This document shows positions 1 through 5,627 of a DNA stretch of 10,769 bases, in pieces. The stretch is from positions 1-10,769 of the forward strand of contig JAAUYX010000032.1 in assembly GCA_014804905.1 (NCBI GenBank), given 5' to 3'. How positions within the stretch are numbered: position 1 is the first letter of the stretch; the number at the start of each line of letters is the position of its first letter. Source of the DNA: Desulfovibrio sp. (GTDB lineage Bacteria; Desulfobacterota; Desulfovibrionia; Desulfovibrionales; Desulfovibrionaceae). The notes under the pieces are model-generated. The model was not told the origin of the DNA, made no database searches, and worked only from the letters and a program-made list of their open reading frames with translations. Both the position numbers and the translations under genes were made by a program.

Positions 1-57
1 CTCTGCCTGGCGCAAGATACCGATGATCTGCTCTTCGCTGAATCGACTCCGTTTCAT
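1..57 (-). CDS. IS3-family transposase OrfA, N-terminal 19 codons only (partial)
   Basis: Read on the minus strand from ATG at 57, the first 19 residues are MKRSRFSEEQIIGILRQAE, a very recognisable N-terminus of IS3-family OrfA (helix-turn-helix, HTH_Tnp_1/IS911 type). OrfA binds the IS ends; by -1 frameshifting with OrfB, which carries the DDE catalytic domain, it normally yields the active OrfAB transposase (family knowledge). An AGGAG Shine-Dalgarno lies 6 bases upstream of the ATG, at 64-68 on the complementary strand. The reading frame is open to the window edge, so nothing can be said about whether the transposase is intact. The gene is oriented away from the VIT gene start, and both lie on the minus strand. 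Confidence 0.85.
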   Translation of the reverse strand, partial: MKRSRFSEEQIIGILRQAE

Positions 58-118
58 GCAGTGCTCCTATGCCAGGAACACTAACTTTTCAATGGATCTG
101 TTTTTGGGGGAGGGGTCA
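1..118 (-). mobile_element. IS3-family insertion sequence, one end (rest outside window)
   Basis: The last 118 bases of an IS lie here and the element continues off the left edge. Read on the minus strand from 118, it begins TGACCCCTCCCCC followed by AAAAACAG. This TG-led, C-rich then A-rich terminus is typical of IS3-family left ends (family knowledge). The transposase OrfA start lies about 60 bases inside, the usual spacing. The boundary at 118 is set by where the reading frame of the interrupted VIT gene stops resembling its family (a GTGGACTGC-T junction at 119-127). Only one end is visible, so target-site duplication and the partner inverted repeat cannot be checked. Family assignment is fairly safe; the subgroup (IS407- or IS150-like) is not resolved. 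Confidence 0.8.
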
Positions 119-1193
119 AGCAGTCCACGAGGACCTTGAGCCCGATGGGCGCAATGCCTTCTTGCGACAGCTCCGGTGCAAACGACGCCGCCACCATGAA
201 GGCGTCCCCGTCGGGTACGGCAAACGCGTGGGAGCGGGACTCCAGACCGCGCATAAGCAGGATGAAATCCCTGTCCAGCGCAGCACCGGGCTCCAGCGAT
301 ACGGTAAAGCCGTTCTCCCGCGGCCGAATGTCGACGCGGTGGCTCGGGCAGCTCACGTCACCTTGCGCCATGTCGCCCACAAGCTCCAGCTCCAGGGCGA
401 AGGGATAGCGCGCACGGGCGTCCACCCTGGCCGATTCATGCGGCGCAAGGCCGCCCGCGCAGTGCGGGTCGCCATAGCGCTCGCCGATGACCGTGGGGAT
501 GCACAGGCGCACCTGACCCTGCTCAAAGCGCAGCAGCCGGGCGCAGTGTAGCTCCACCACGACCTTCTCCCCGGCCTTGATATTGCCGAGGTTCGCCGTG
601 TATAGGCCCGGCGCCGACTGCTGCACCATGATGGCCGCGTCGCCCTCGGCCACGGCCGCCTCGTACTTTTGCTCGGCGTCGGCTTTTTTCACCACTTCGC
701 CGATAAGGCGCGCTTCGCCGATGGTCGCCTCCAGGCCCAGGAGCGCCGTGCCCCAGCCCAGCGGGAAGGTGTAGATGATTTCCAGGGCCTTGTCCGTGTC
801 ATTGACATATTCCTGGCGGATGGTGGACGAGAACAGCAGGCCCTCCACCCGGCCGGAAATGGCTACGGACTTGAGGGAAATGCGGTCGCCGCCCGCGGAC
901 TCCATGGAGCCGAAGGGATAGGGCTCGTCAATGACCGGGGCGGCGTGGGGCGCGGCGCCGGGGCCGTCCTCCCGGCTCCCGGCAGTCCCGCGCGCGGGCC
1001 GCTGGCCCTTGAGGGACGCTTCCCGCGCCTTTTGGGCTTTGCGCTCCTGTATCAATTTCCACATGGCATAAATCAGGGCCGCGCCCCCGGCAAGTTTGCC
1101 CAGCTTGCCGAGCTTTCCCGGCAGGGGAAAGCGGGGATAGGGCCAGCCCGGGGGAATGGGCGGGAAGGGAGGGAATGGCGGAATGGGGAACAT
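119..1193 (-). pseudogene. VIT-domain (VIT + vWA) protein, truncated by the IS inside its MIDAS motif
   Basis: The remaining frame codes for about 358 native residues; a further 12 IS-derived codons run to a stop at 81-83. An AGGAGG lies 6 bases before the ATG at 1193. Residues 2-25 are extremely proline- and aromatic-rich (PFPPFPPIPPGW). A short hydrophobic stretch follows at about 36-48, then a charged linker. The VIT domain spans roughly 104-223, with the typical pattern of an aromatic-rich strand, P-L-G (144-146), IGE..LIGEV, A..KYEAAVAEGDAA (172-187), and NLGNIKAGEKVVVEL (201-215). The native sequence ends ...GLKVLVDC (351-358). In VIT/vWA proteins this strand leads straight into DxSGS, the metal-ion-dependent adhesion site. 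The vWA domain is therefore lost from this reading frame. These proteins are thought to act as cell-surface or periplasmic ligand-binding or chaperone-like factors; the specific role is unknown. Confidence 0.85.
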
Positions 1194-1678
1194 GTGCTGC
1201 CTCCTGTTTGGTGAGAATGGCGGGCGTGGCTCTTGAAGAGAGAGGTCCGCTTTTTTCGCCGGATGCTCGTGTCCTGCTGCCTCATGCGGTGACGCCGGCG
1301 CCCGTGCAAGCCACAGTAGCGGAGGGAAATTCCATCAGACGGAAACTTGAAAAAAATTTTAAAATTTCCTGACGTGGGGGTTATGTGGAGGGCGGATTGT
1401 CCCGCAAGGCATCAAGGGCGCCACGCGTGCCGTAACGCGGGCAACGGCCGGACTCTCCCCACGCGCTTTGCGGCGACAAAACGAGAAGAAGGATGACGGC
1501 AAGGTCATCCTTCTTCTCCATAACGAAAGCGCCAAAGGGCGTTGCACCGCTTCGGGGAGGCGGGGGCGCCCCCGCGCAGTGCCCCTCATTTTCTTTTCAA
1601 GACGCGCCGCTCTCCTTTCTCGTGCCGTGTGAGGGCATTCGGGTCTCAGACAGCGGGCCGGGCCCTCTTCCGAAGCGC
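1194..1678. other. Intergenic stretch with inverted repeats and no convincing gene
   Basis: This 485-base stretch lies between the VIT gene start and the YaaW-like pseudogene end. Reading frames here have no recognisable protein and no good ribosome binding site. It contains an AT-rich perfect palindrome AAATTTTAAAATTT at 1354-1367, standing out in GC-rich surroundings about 160 bases upstream of the VIT gene and possibly part of its promoter region. It also holds a 15-bp inverted repeat (listed separately) and a GC-only 16-base palindrome at 1560-1575. No clear -35/-10 pair could be assigned. A small RNA or a highly eroded gene cannot be excluded. Confidence 0.5.
1483..1518 (-). terminator. 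Perfect 15-bp inverted repeat, probable intrinsic terminator
   Basis: The arms GAGAAGAAGGATGAC (1483-1497) and GTCATCCTTCTTCTC (1504-1518) are perfectly complementary around a 6-base loop. On the minus strand the hairpin is followed shortly by GTTTTG, a weak U-tract, and it lies about 160 bases beyond the YaaW-like pseudogene end. A minus-strand terminator is therefore the best reading. The stem is purine-rich rather than GC-rich, and the plus-strand side has no U-tract. A protein-binding site or a relic of a mobile element is the alternative. Confidence 0.5.
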
Positions 1679-2456
1679 CTAGAGGCCCAGGCTTTCCGTA
1701 AAGGCCTTTGTCGCACCATCGCGGAAGCACAAGACAGCCAGATAGAGCATCAGGGGAATGGTTTTTCTGCTGGCCGGCCCGAGGAGGTCGAGCAGCAGCT
1801 ACAGTGTGGTCACCCCCAGACCACGGGGTTGATCCATTCCACCGGAACAGCAAACTTGGAGAATATCTGCATCAGGATTGCTTCAGCGGCCTGCCTTCCT
1901 ATAAAGGGTGCGATTATGGATATGAGGAGTGCCTGGATTACGACGGGGCCGCTCCCGCCTTGCAGGAGCGGAAGCAAACCCGCAAGCAACATTTCCCGGT
2001 TGTTGATGACCTTCTCCAGGATTTCCTCAAGATGGTGCTTTTCAAAGCCCATTTCCTTCAGGATTTCGCGTTTCCGCTCATCGGAAAGGCTTGAAAACTG
2101 TTTGTCCAGCACCTTGCCGGCAAATATTTCCAGACGCGATTCCAAGGTGTGGGCCGTGCTTATGTCCAGCTTGAGGAGCTTGCACAAGTCATCAATGATT
2201 TCATCCACGCTCACGCCAGCGGGGTCATATCCCCGCAGTTTCCGTGTCATCTAGGCGACATCATTGCTGCCGAGGTAGCGGATTTCCTTTTCGATCTTGT
2301 GGTTCAAGACGCGTGGCATGGGGCCTTCCCCTTCCCAGCTCTCCAGGAGTTCCTTCAGGCCGTCGCCATCCGCCCCCGGACCCTCCATTACCGAAATCAA
2401 AATTCGGCATCTTCCTTGGTGCAGCGGTTCAACAGTGAAGTAAGCTTGTAACCTAT
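1679..2456 (-). pseudogene. YaaW / UPF0174 (DUF3944) family protein, multiply inactivated
   Basis: Three reading frames joined together give about 255 residues with the family's layout. An N-terminal segment LLNRCTKEDAEF...LISVMEG is followed by HKIEKEIRYLGSNDVA, then TRKLRGYDP...VDEIIDDLCKLLKL, a long charged helical region, a hydrophobic stretch IIAPFIGRQAAEAILMQ, and WINPVVWGVTTL-x-LLLDLLGPA with a tail rich in IPLMLYLAVL. E. coli YaaW is about 237 residues, so the length fits. The lesions are a missing T in the run at 2399-2402 (EF/LIS join), TAG at 2251-2253, a missing G in the run at 1813-1817 (VVWG/VTTL join), and TAG at 1799-1801 where the family usually has Trp. The start after GGGAGG is ATA (2454-2456), possibly a mutated ATG. 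The end is TAG at 1679-1681. The family's function is not established. The family assignment is from memory of conserved blocks. Confidence 0.72.
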
Positions 2457-2691
2457 GAATTTCCTCCCGTGGTTTGATTCCTGCTCCTGATCTGTTCCGT
2501 CATGTTGCAGCGGCGCTCCCCATTGCCGCGTACCGGATGCCGCTTCCCGCGTTGCCGGCGGCGCGGTCACTCCCGGCAAGGCTCGGGGTCGGGCGCCCTC
2601 GCCTGCGGAAATCGGCAAGATAACTTTTACATCATTTTTTATTTACGTACTGGATTGACCTCCTTCTGGCAACATATTTTACAGGGATGCC

Positions 2692-3030
2692 ATGAATATC
2701 AAAGAAATTTTGTGCGAAAATATCGTCAAGCGCCGCAAGAAGATCGGCCTGAGCCAGGCCGCTCTCGCCGAGCGCCTTCAAATCACCCCGGAGGCCATGA
2801 CGCGCATAGAAAAAGGCCACATTTCCCCCAAAATTTCCCGCCTCGAGAGCATAGCCAGAAATCTCCACTGTAGCGTACCGGCTCTCTTCCGCCATTATTC
2901 CGAGGGGAAAACCGACAACGCCTCCATCATTCTCGACGCCCTTTCAGGCCTCTCCGAGGATGCGCAAACTTCCATCATCAATCTTGTCCTCGAAGCCTCA
3001 CGGGCCATGCAGCGGCAATCCAAGGACTGA
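2692..3030 (+). CDS. XRE-family helix-turn-helix transcriptional regulator
   Basis: This small 112-residue DNA-binding protein has a Cro/CI-type HTH (HTH_3) covering about residues 8-65. Helix 2 to helix 3 is visible as LSQAALAERLQITPEAMTRIEKG (20-42), followed by the usual stabilising helix with ISRLESIARNLHCSVPALF. The C-terminal 35 residues (ASIILDALSGL..., SIINLVLEASRAM) form amphipathic helices that probably dimerise; no sensor domain is present. A weak AGGGA lies just ahead of the ATG. A TTGACC at 2655-2660 is a possible -35, but no good -10 follows at proper spacing. The gene is divergent from the YaaW-like pseudogene and sits in the accessory zone beside an integrase remnant, so it may be island cargo. 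The target is unknown; autoregulation and control of the divergent gene are the default guesses. Confidence 0.88.
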   Translation: MNIKEILCENIVKRRKKIGLSQAALAERLQITPEAMTRIEKGHISPKISRLESIARNLHCSVPALFRHYSEGKTDNASIILDALSGLSEDAQTSIINLVLEASRAMQRQSKD

Positions 3031-3153
3031 CGGCCCGCACGTCGTCAGCGTCCCGCGTACCATGCCTTGCCCTCCACGCGGCGCGCCGCGGTGTGCTCGG
3101 ACCCAGGCTTTTTTGGAAAACATACAACCGCTGAAAAAATTTTCCATAAAAAG

Positions 3154-3198
3154 AACTCCCCTCCAGTCCACCCACCTATGGACTGGAGGGGAGTTTTT
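3154..3198. terminator. Strong bidirectional intrinsic terminator
   Basis: The arms AACTCCCCTCCAGTCC (3154-3169) and GGACTGGAGGGGAGTT (3180-3195) are 16 bp of perfect complement with a 10-base loop. On the plus strand it runs into TTTTT (3194-3198). On the minus strand it runs into CTTTTTATG (complement of 3145-3153). It therefore terminates the XRE regulator gene (+) about 125 bases after its stop, and also any transcript coming leftwards from the integrase remnant. Confidence 0.85.
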
Positions 3199-3299
3199 AC
3201 AGCGTGAGTTCTGGCATCACAAAAAAGACAAACTGCACCGAGGGTCTTACTCATGACCTCTTGAGCCGGCAATGGTACGCCAGGTCCCTGAGATTGCCT

Positions 3300-3603
3300 C
3301 AGATTAATGGCCGCCAACCGCCCCCTTGTGGTCCTGGTTTCACCGACCTGTTTTTCCTCCACAGGGTCAACACATGCCGGGCACCTCTCAGGCGACATCA
3401 TGCCGCTGGCGGGCATCTTTCAGCGAGACCGCCGGATACGCCCCAAAGCTCAACAATTTCTGCTTGCCCTCAAATCTGTATGCCATCCGCCACAATTTGC
3501 TGCCCTTCTCCGTCACATGGAGGTACAGGCCGCCCCCGTCAGAAAGTTTTTGCACCTTGCCGTTGGCCTTGGCGTTCCGCACAGCGGCATCGGAAAGTTT
3601 CAC
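3300..3603 (-). pseudogene. P4-type tyrosine integrase remnant (DUF4102 Arm-binding domain only)
   Basis: The frame reads KLSDAAVRNAK...KLSDGGGLYLHV, then GSKLWRMAYRFEGKQKLLSFGAYP, then VSLKDARQRHDVA, and stops at 3388. This is the N-terminal Arm-site-binding domain (DUF4102) of P4/CP4-57-like integrases, which are normally about 400 residues. A GTG start at 3603 with GGAGG 8 bases upstream matches the family's usual MKL(S/T)D beginning better than the in-frame TTG at 3618. After the stop, the family continuation VDPVEEKQVGE is readable in another frame (about 3343-3375), so a frameshift lies near 3366-3388. The core-binding and catalytic domains (R-H-R-Y) are absent altogether. The remnant is oriented away from the 3' end of tRNA-Leu, as expected for an island integrase. 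It cannot be catalytically active. Confidence 0.85.
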
Positions 3604-3729
3604 GTTGGTATCCTCCAAAACAGTCCAAGGGTGTCCGGCGAAACCCAGAAAAATTCACCTCCATCCAGTTGAATTCAAGGAAAATTTTTATCATGCTGGT
3701 ATTTCGCCCTGCCAAAATGGCCTGGTGGT

Positions 3730-3741
3730 ACGGGTACCCGT
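3730..3741. repeat. 12-bp palindrome with GGGTAC repeats near integrase remnant
   Basis: ACGGGTACCCGT is a perfect palindrome lying between the integrase remnant and the tRNA. A further GGGTAC occurs at 3775-3780, and another perfect palindrome, TTGAATTCAA, at 3669-3678. Short repeats between the attachment site and the int gene are typical of Arm-type integrase or excisionase binding sites, which is an inference here. Confidence 0.35.
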
Positions 3742-3802
3742 GAATTTACCAACCATTTTTGAGGGTGTCCATGTGGGTACTTGGATTTTGCTGGACAAAA
3801 AG

Positions 3803-3844
3803 AGAAGGCCGAAATCACGTTTTTTCTAGTGATTTCGGCCTTCT
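3803..3844 (-). terminator. Intrinsic terminator of the tRNA-Leu gene
   Basis: The arms AGAAGGCCGAAATCAC (3803-3818) and GTGATTTCGGCCTTCT (3829-3844) are 16 bp of perfect complement with a 10-base loop. Reading on the minus strand, away from the tRNA, the hairpin is followed by CTTTTTG. It lies 24 bases beyond the tRNA CCA end. Confidence 0.85.
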
Positions 3845-3867
3845 ATGGACTATTTTGGACTTTCTGT

Positions 3868-3952
3868 TGGTGCCGAGGGCGGGACTCGAACCCGCACAGC
3901 AATTGCCACTACCCCCTCAAGATAGCGTGTCTACCAGTTCCACCACCTCGGC
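3868..3952 (-). tRNA. tRNA-Leu, anticodon GAG, with encoded CCA
   Basis: Minus strand. The acceptor stem GCCGAGG (from 3952) pairs with CCTCGGC (3872-3878 complement), followed by discriminator A and encoded CCA. The D-arm carries GTGGAACTGGTAGACAC. The anticodon arm is CTATC-TTGAGGG-GGTAG, giving anticodon GAG, which reads CUC/CUU leucine codons. A class II variable arm follows (about TGGCAATTGCTGT). The T-arm GCGGG-TTCGAGT-CCCGC is perfect. Its 3' end faces the P4-type integrase remnant and is the likely attachment site of a former island. Confidence 0.95.
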
Positions 3953-3962
3953 GTGAGGAATG

Positions 3963-3991
3963 TTCTTAGCCCGGTTCGGGAAACTTGGCAA
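3963..3991 (-). promoter_or_regulatory. Probable sigma-70 promoter of tRNA-Leu
   Basis: On the minus strand, TTGCCA (3986-3991, 5 of 6 to the -35 consensus) is followed after 17 bases by TAAGAA (3963-3968, a weak -10). The -10 lies about 10 bases from the tRNA 5' end at 3952, so the start would be only a few bases ahead of the mature tRNA. No other promoter candidate is closer. Confidence 0.5.
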
Positions 3992-4166
3992 GCATTTTTT
4001 GCGTGCCTGTTCAGGAGAAATTTCATGGGGAAAATGCGCGTCATTTGCCCGGCTTTGTCCCAGGCTGGGGCTGTTTCCGGTATGCGCCCGGCTCGCTCCC
4101 CTCTTTTCACCAGCCTTCCAGTTTGCCCTTGGATTCCCCGATTTACGCTCTTATCCCGCTTCACCC

Positions 4167-4195
4167 TTGACAGGGCTTTCGGGCCGGGGCATATT
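4167..4195 (+). promoter_or_regulatory. Sigma-70 promoter driving the riboswitch leader
   Basis: A perfect -35 TTGACA (4167-4172) is followed by a 17-base spacer and CATATT (4190-4195, 4 of 6 to the -10). The predicted start at about 4202-4204 coincides with the first base pair of the riboswitch aptamer. This strongly supports both calls. Confidence 0.8.
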
Positions 4196-4203
4196 CGCCC
4201 GCA

Positions 4204-4300
4204 CAAGGGGAGTAGCTGGGTTCTTGAGACCCGGACGGCGTCAACAGCATGACCTCACGGTCTGGCGTCGTCGTCGGCTTCGCCGATGAGTGAGACCTTG
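4204..4300 (+). ncRNA. yybP-ykoY (Mn2+-sensing) riboswitch aptamer
   Basis: The class signatures are all present. The leading ACAAGGGGAGTAGC (4203-4216) matches the GGGGAGUAG loop. A hairpin GGGT...ACCC sits at 4218-4232. The conserved GGCGTCAACA is at 4237-4246. A further hairpin, CGGC-TTCG-CCG, lies near 4274-4286. The closing GTGAGACCTTGG is at 4290-4301. CAAGG (4204-4208) pairs with CCTTG (4296-4300) to form P1. Members of this class bind Mn2+ and usually control cation exporters (established knowledge). Here the next gene is a CaCA antiporter, a known type of neighbour. Confidence 0.9.
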
Positions 4301-4329
4301 GCAGACATGCCGAGGTCTTTTTTGTTTTT
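4294..4329 (+). terminator. Riboswitch expression platform: intrinsic terminator
   Basis: GACCTTGGCA (4294-4303) pairs with TGCCGAGGTC (4308-4317; one G-U pair) around GACA, followed by TTTTTTGTTTTT (4318-4329). Its left arm contains the CCTTG needed for aptamer P1, so ligand-bound P1 and the terminator are mutually exclusive. This is an ON switch: high Mn2+ should permit transcription of the antiporter gene. Confidence 0.9.
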
Positions 4330-4365
4330 CTGGCCCCAGCGGGGGCTCCACCGCAAGGAGAACCT

Positions 4366-5586
4366 ATGTCCCTCCGCGCACTCAGGCCGTTCATCCTCGC
4401 CATCCTGCTGACCTTTCCCGGGCTCGCGCTCCGCGTCCTGCACCCGGACATCTCGCCGCTCATCACGGCGCTGCTCGCGGGCGTGGCCATTCTCGGCGCG
4501 TCCTTCCTGCTCACCTGGGCCTGCGAGGTGGCGCAGATGGACATCCCCCAGGCCATCGCCGTGGCCGTGGTGGCCTTTATCGCGGTGCTTCCCGAATATG
4601 CGGTGGACATGTATTTCACCTGGATGGCCGGACAGGACCCGGCCAGCGCCTATTCCCACTACGCCATCGCCAACATGACCGGGGCGAACCGGCTGCTCAT
4701 CGGCGTGGGCTGGTCGGCCATCGTGCTCATTTTCGCGGCGCGCTACCACAAGGGCGTCGTCCTCCCCGACGACAAGCGCACGGATGTGCTCTTCCTCGGC
4801 ATGGCGACAGTCTACGCGCTTTTCATCCCTGTCAAGGGCTCGCTCACCTGGGTGGACGGCGTGGTCCTGCTCTGCATCTATATATGGTATATTTGGATCG
4901 TGGCGCACCGCCCCTGCGCGGACGAAGAGCCGGAAGGGCCGGCGGCGGCGCTGGCGAAGCTCTCGCGCCGGACGCGCCTGACCACCATCATCTGCCTTTT
5001 TGTGTTCGCGGCGCTCGTCATCCTCTGCAATGCGGAACCCTTCAGCGAGAGCCTCGTCGCCAGCGGCAAGCTGCTCGGCGTCAATGAGTTCCTGCTCGTG
5101 CAGTGGCTCGCGCCCATCGCCTCCGAAGCGCCGGAATTCATCGTGGCGCTTATGTTCGCGTTTCGCGGCAATGCGGCTCTCGCGCTGGGGAGCCTGCTCT
5201 CCTCCAAGCTCAATCAGTGGACCCTGCTCGTGGGCATGATTCCCGGCGTTTACGCCGCCTCCTCCGGCGGATTTTATCCGCCCATAAACCTTGACAGCCA
5301 CCAGTTTCAGGAAATACTACTGACGGCGGGGCAATCCCTGTTTGCCGTGGCGCTCCTGGCGGATTTGCGCCTGCACGTGCGTGAGGCCATTGCCCTGTTG
5401 ACGCTCTTCGCGGGCCAGTTGCTTTCGCCCATCTATGACGCGCAGCTCGAGGCCCTGTTGGGGCTGGCGCATGACCCCCTGCGCCTGCACAATGTGTATG
5501 CGGGGCTCTATCTGGTGCTGGCCGTGGTGATCCTTATCTGGCACCGCCGCGGCGTATGGGAGCTTCGGCGCGGATTTAAGGCCTGA
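4366..5586 (+). CDS. CaCA-superfamily cation:H+/Na+ antiporter, riboswitch-controlled, probable Mn2+/Ca2+ exporter
   Basis: This 406-residue integral membrane protein has about ten hydrophobic segments in two halves separated by a charged loop (about 183-205). Each half contains an alpha-repeat of the Ca2+:cation antiporter superfamily. The first is AVLPEYAVD (73-81) with NMTGANR (103-109). The second is APIASEAPEFIVAL (249-262) followed by GSLLSSKLNQW (275-285). The acidic residues E77 and E257 correspond to the ion-coordinating glutamates of the family. AAGGAG lies 5 bases before the ATG. The upstream yybP-ykoY riboswitch suggests that Mn2+ is at least one inducer and probably a substrate, with efflux as the role. 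Substrate assignment is inferred from the riboswitch, not from the protein. It is the first gene of the co-directional run to 9231. Confidence 0.88.
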   Translation: MSLRALRPFILAILLTFPGLALRVLHPDISPLITALLAGVAILGASFLLTWACEVAQMDIPQAIAVAVVAFIAVLPEYAVDMYFTWMAGQDPASAYSHYAIANMTGANRLLIGVGWSAIVLIFAARYHKGVVLPDDKRTDVLFLGMATVYALFIPVKGSLTWVDGVVLLCIYIWYIWIVAHRPCADEEPEGPAAALAKLSRRTRLTTIICLFVFAALVILCNAEPFSESLVASGKLLGVNEFLLVQWLAPIASEAPEFIVALMFAFRGNAALALGSLLSSKLNQWTLLVGMIPGVYAASSGGFYPPINLDSHQFQEILLTAGQSLFAVALLADLRLHVREAIALLTLFAGQLLSPIYDAQLEALLGLAHDPLRLHNVYAGLYLVLAVVILIWHRRGVWELRRGFKA

Positions 5587-5627
5587 AGCGGCCGACCCGG
5601 CATCCCTTCCAAGCAAGAGGAAACGCC

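Noticed and set aside
2251..2253. TAG read as pyrrolysine or recoded stop in the YaaW-like gene
   Set aside because: A second TAG, two frameshifts and a missing start codon make plain inactivation far more likely. The family is not known to contain pyrrolysine and no PYLIS-like context is evident.
1493..2254. 253-codon plus-strand open frame across the YaaW-like region
   Set aside because: Its serine/arginine-rich, motif-free protein is the complement of the YaaW-like coding sequence, whose conserved blocks are readable on the minus strand.
2655..2683. Promoter for the XRE regulator (TTGACC with a downstream T-rich -10)
   Set aside because: The T-rich TATTTT is only 14 bases from TTGACC, and the 17-base alternative TTTACA matches poorly and would leave almost no leader. 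Not strong enough to list.
3953..4289. Plus-strand open frames between the tRNA and the antiporter gene
   Set aside because: They overlap the tRNA promoter and the riboswitch/terminator, lack ribosome binding sites and show no family resemblance.
4255..5301. Long open frame on the minus strand opposite the antiporter gene
   Set aside because: It is a GC-bias shadow: its protein is rich in R/E/H/G with no domain pattern, whereas the plus-strand frame has clear CaCA alpha-repeats, a ribosome binding site and a riboswitch.
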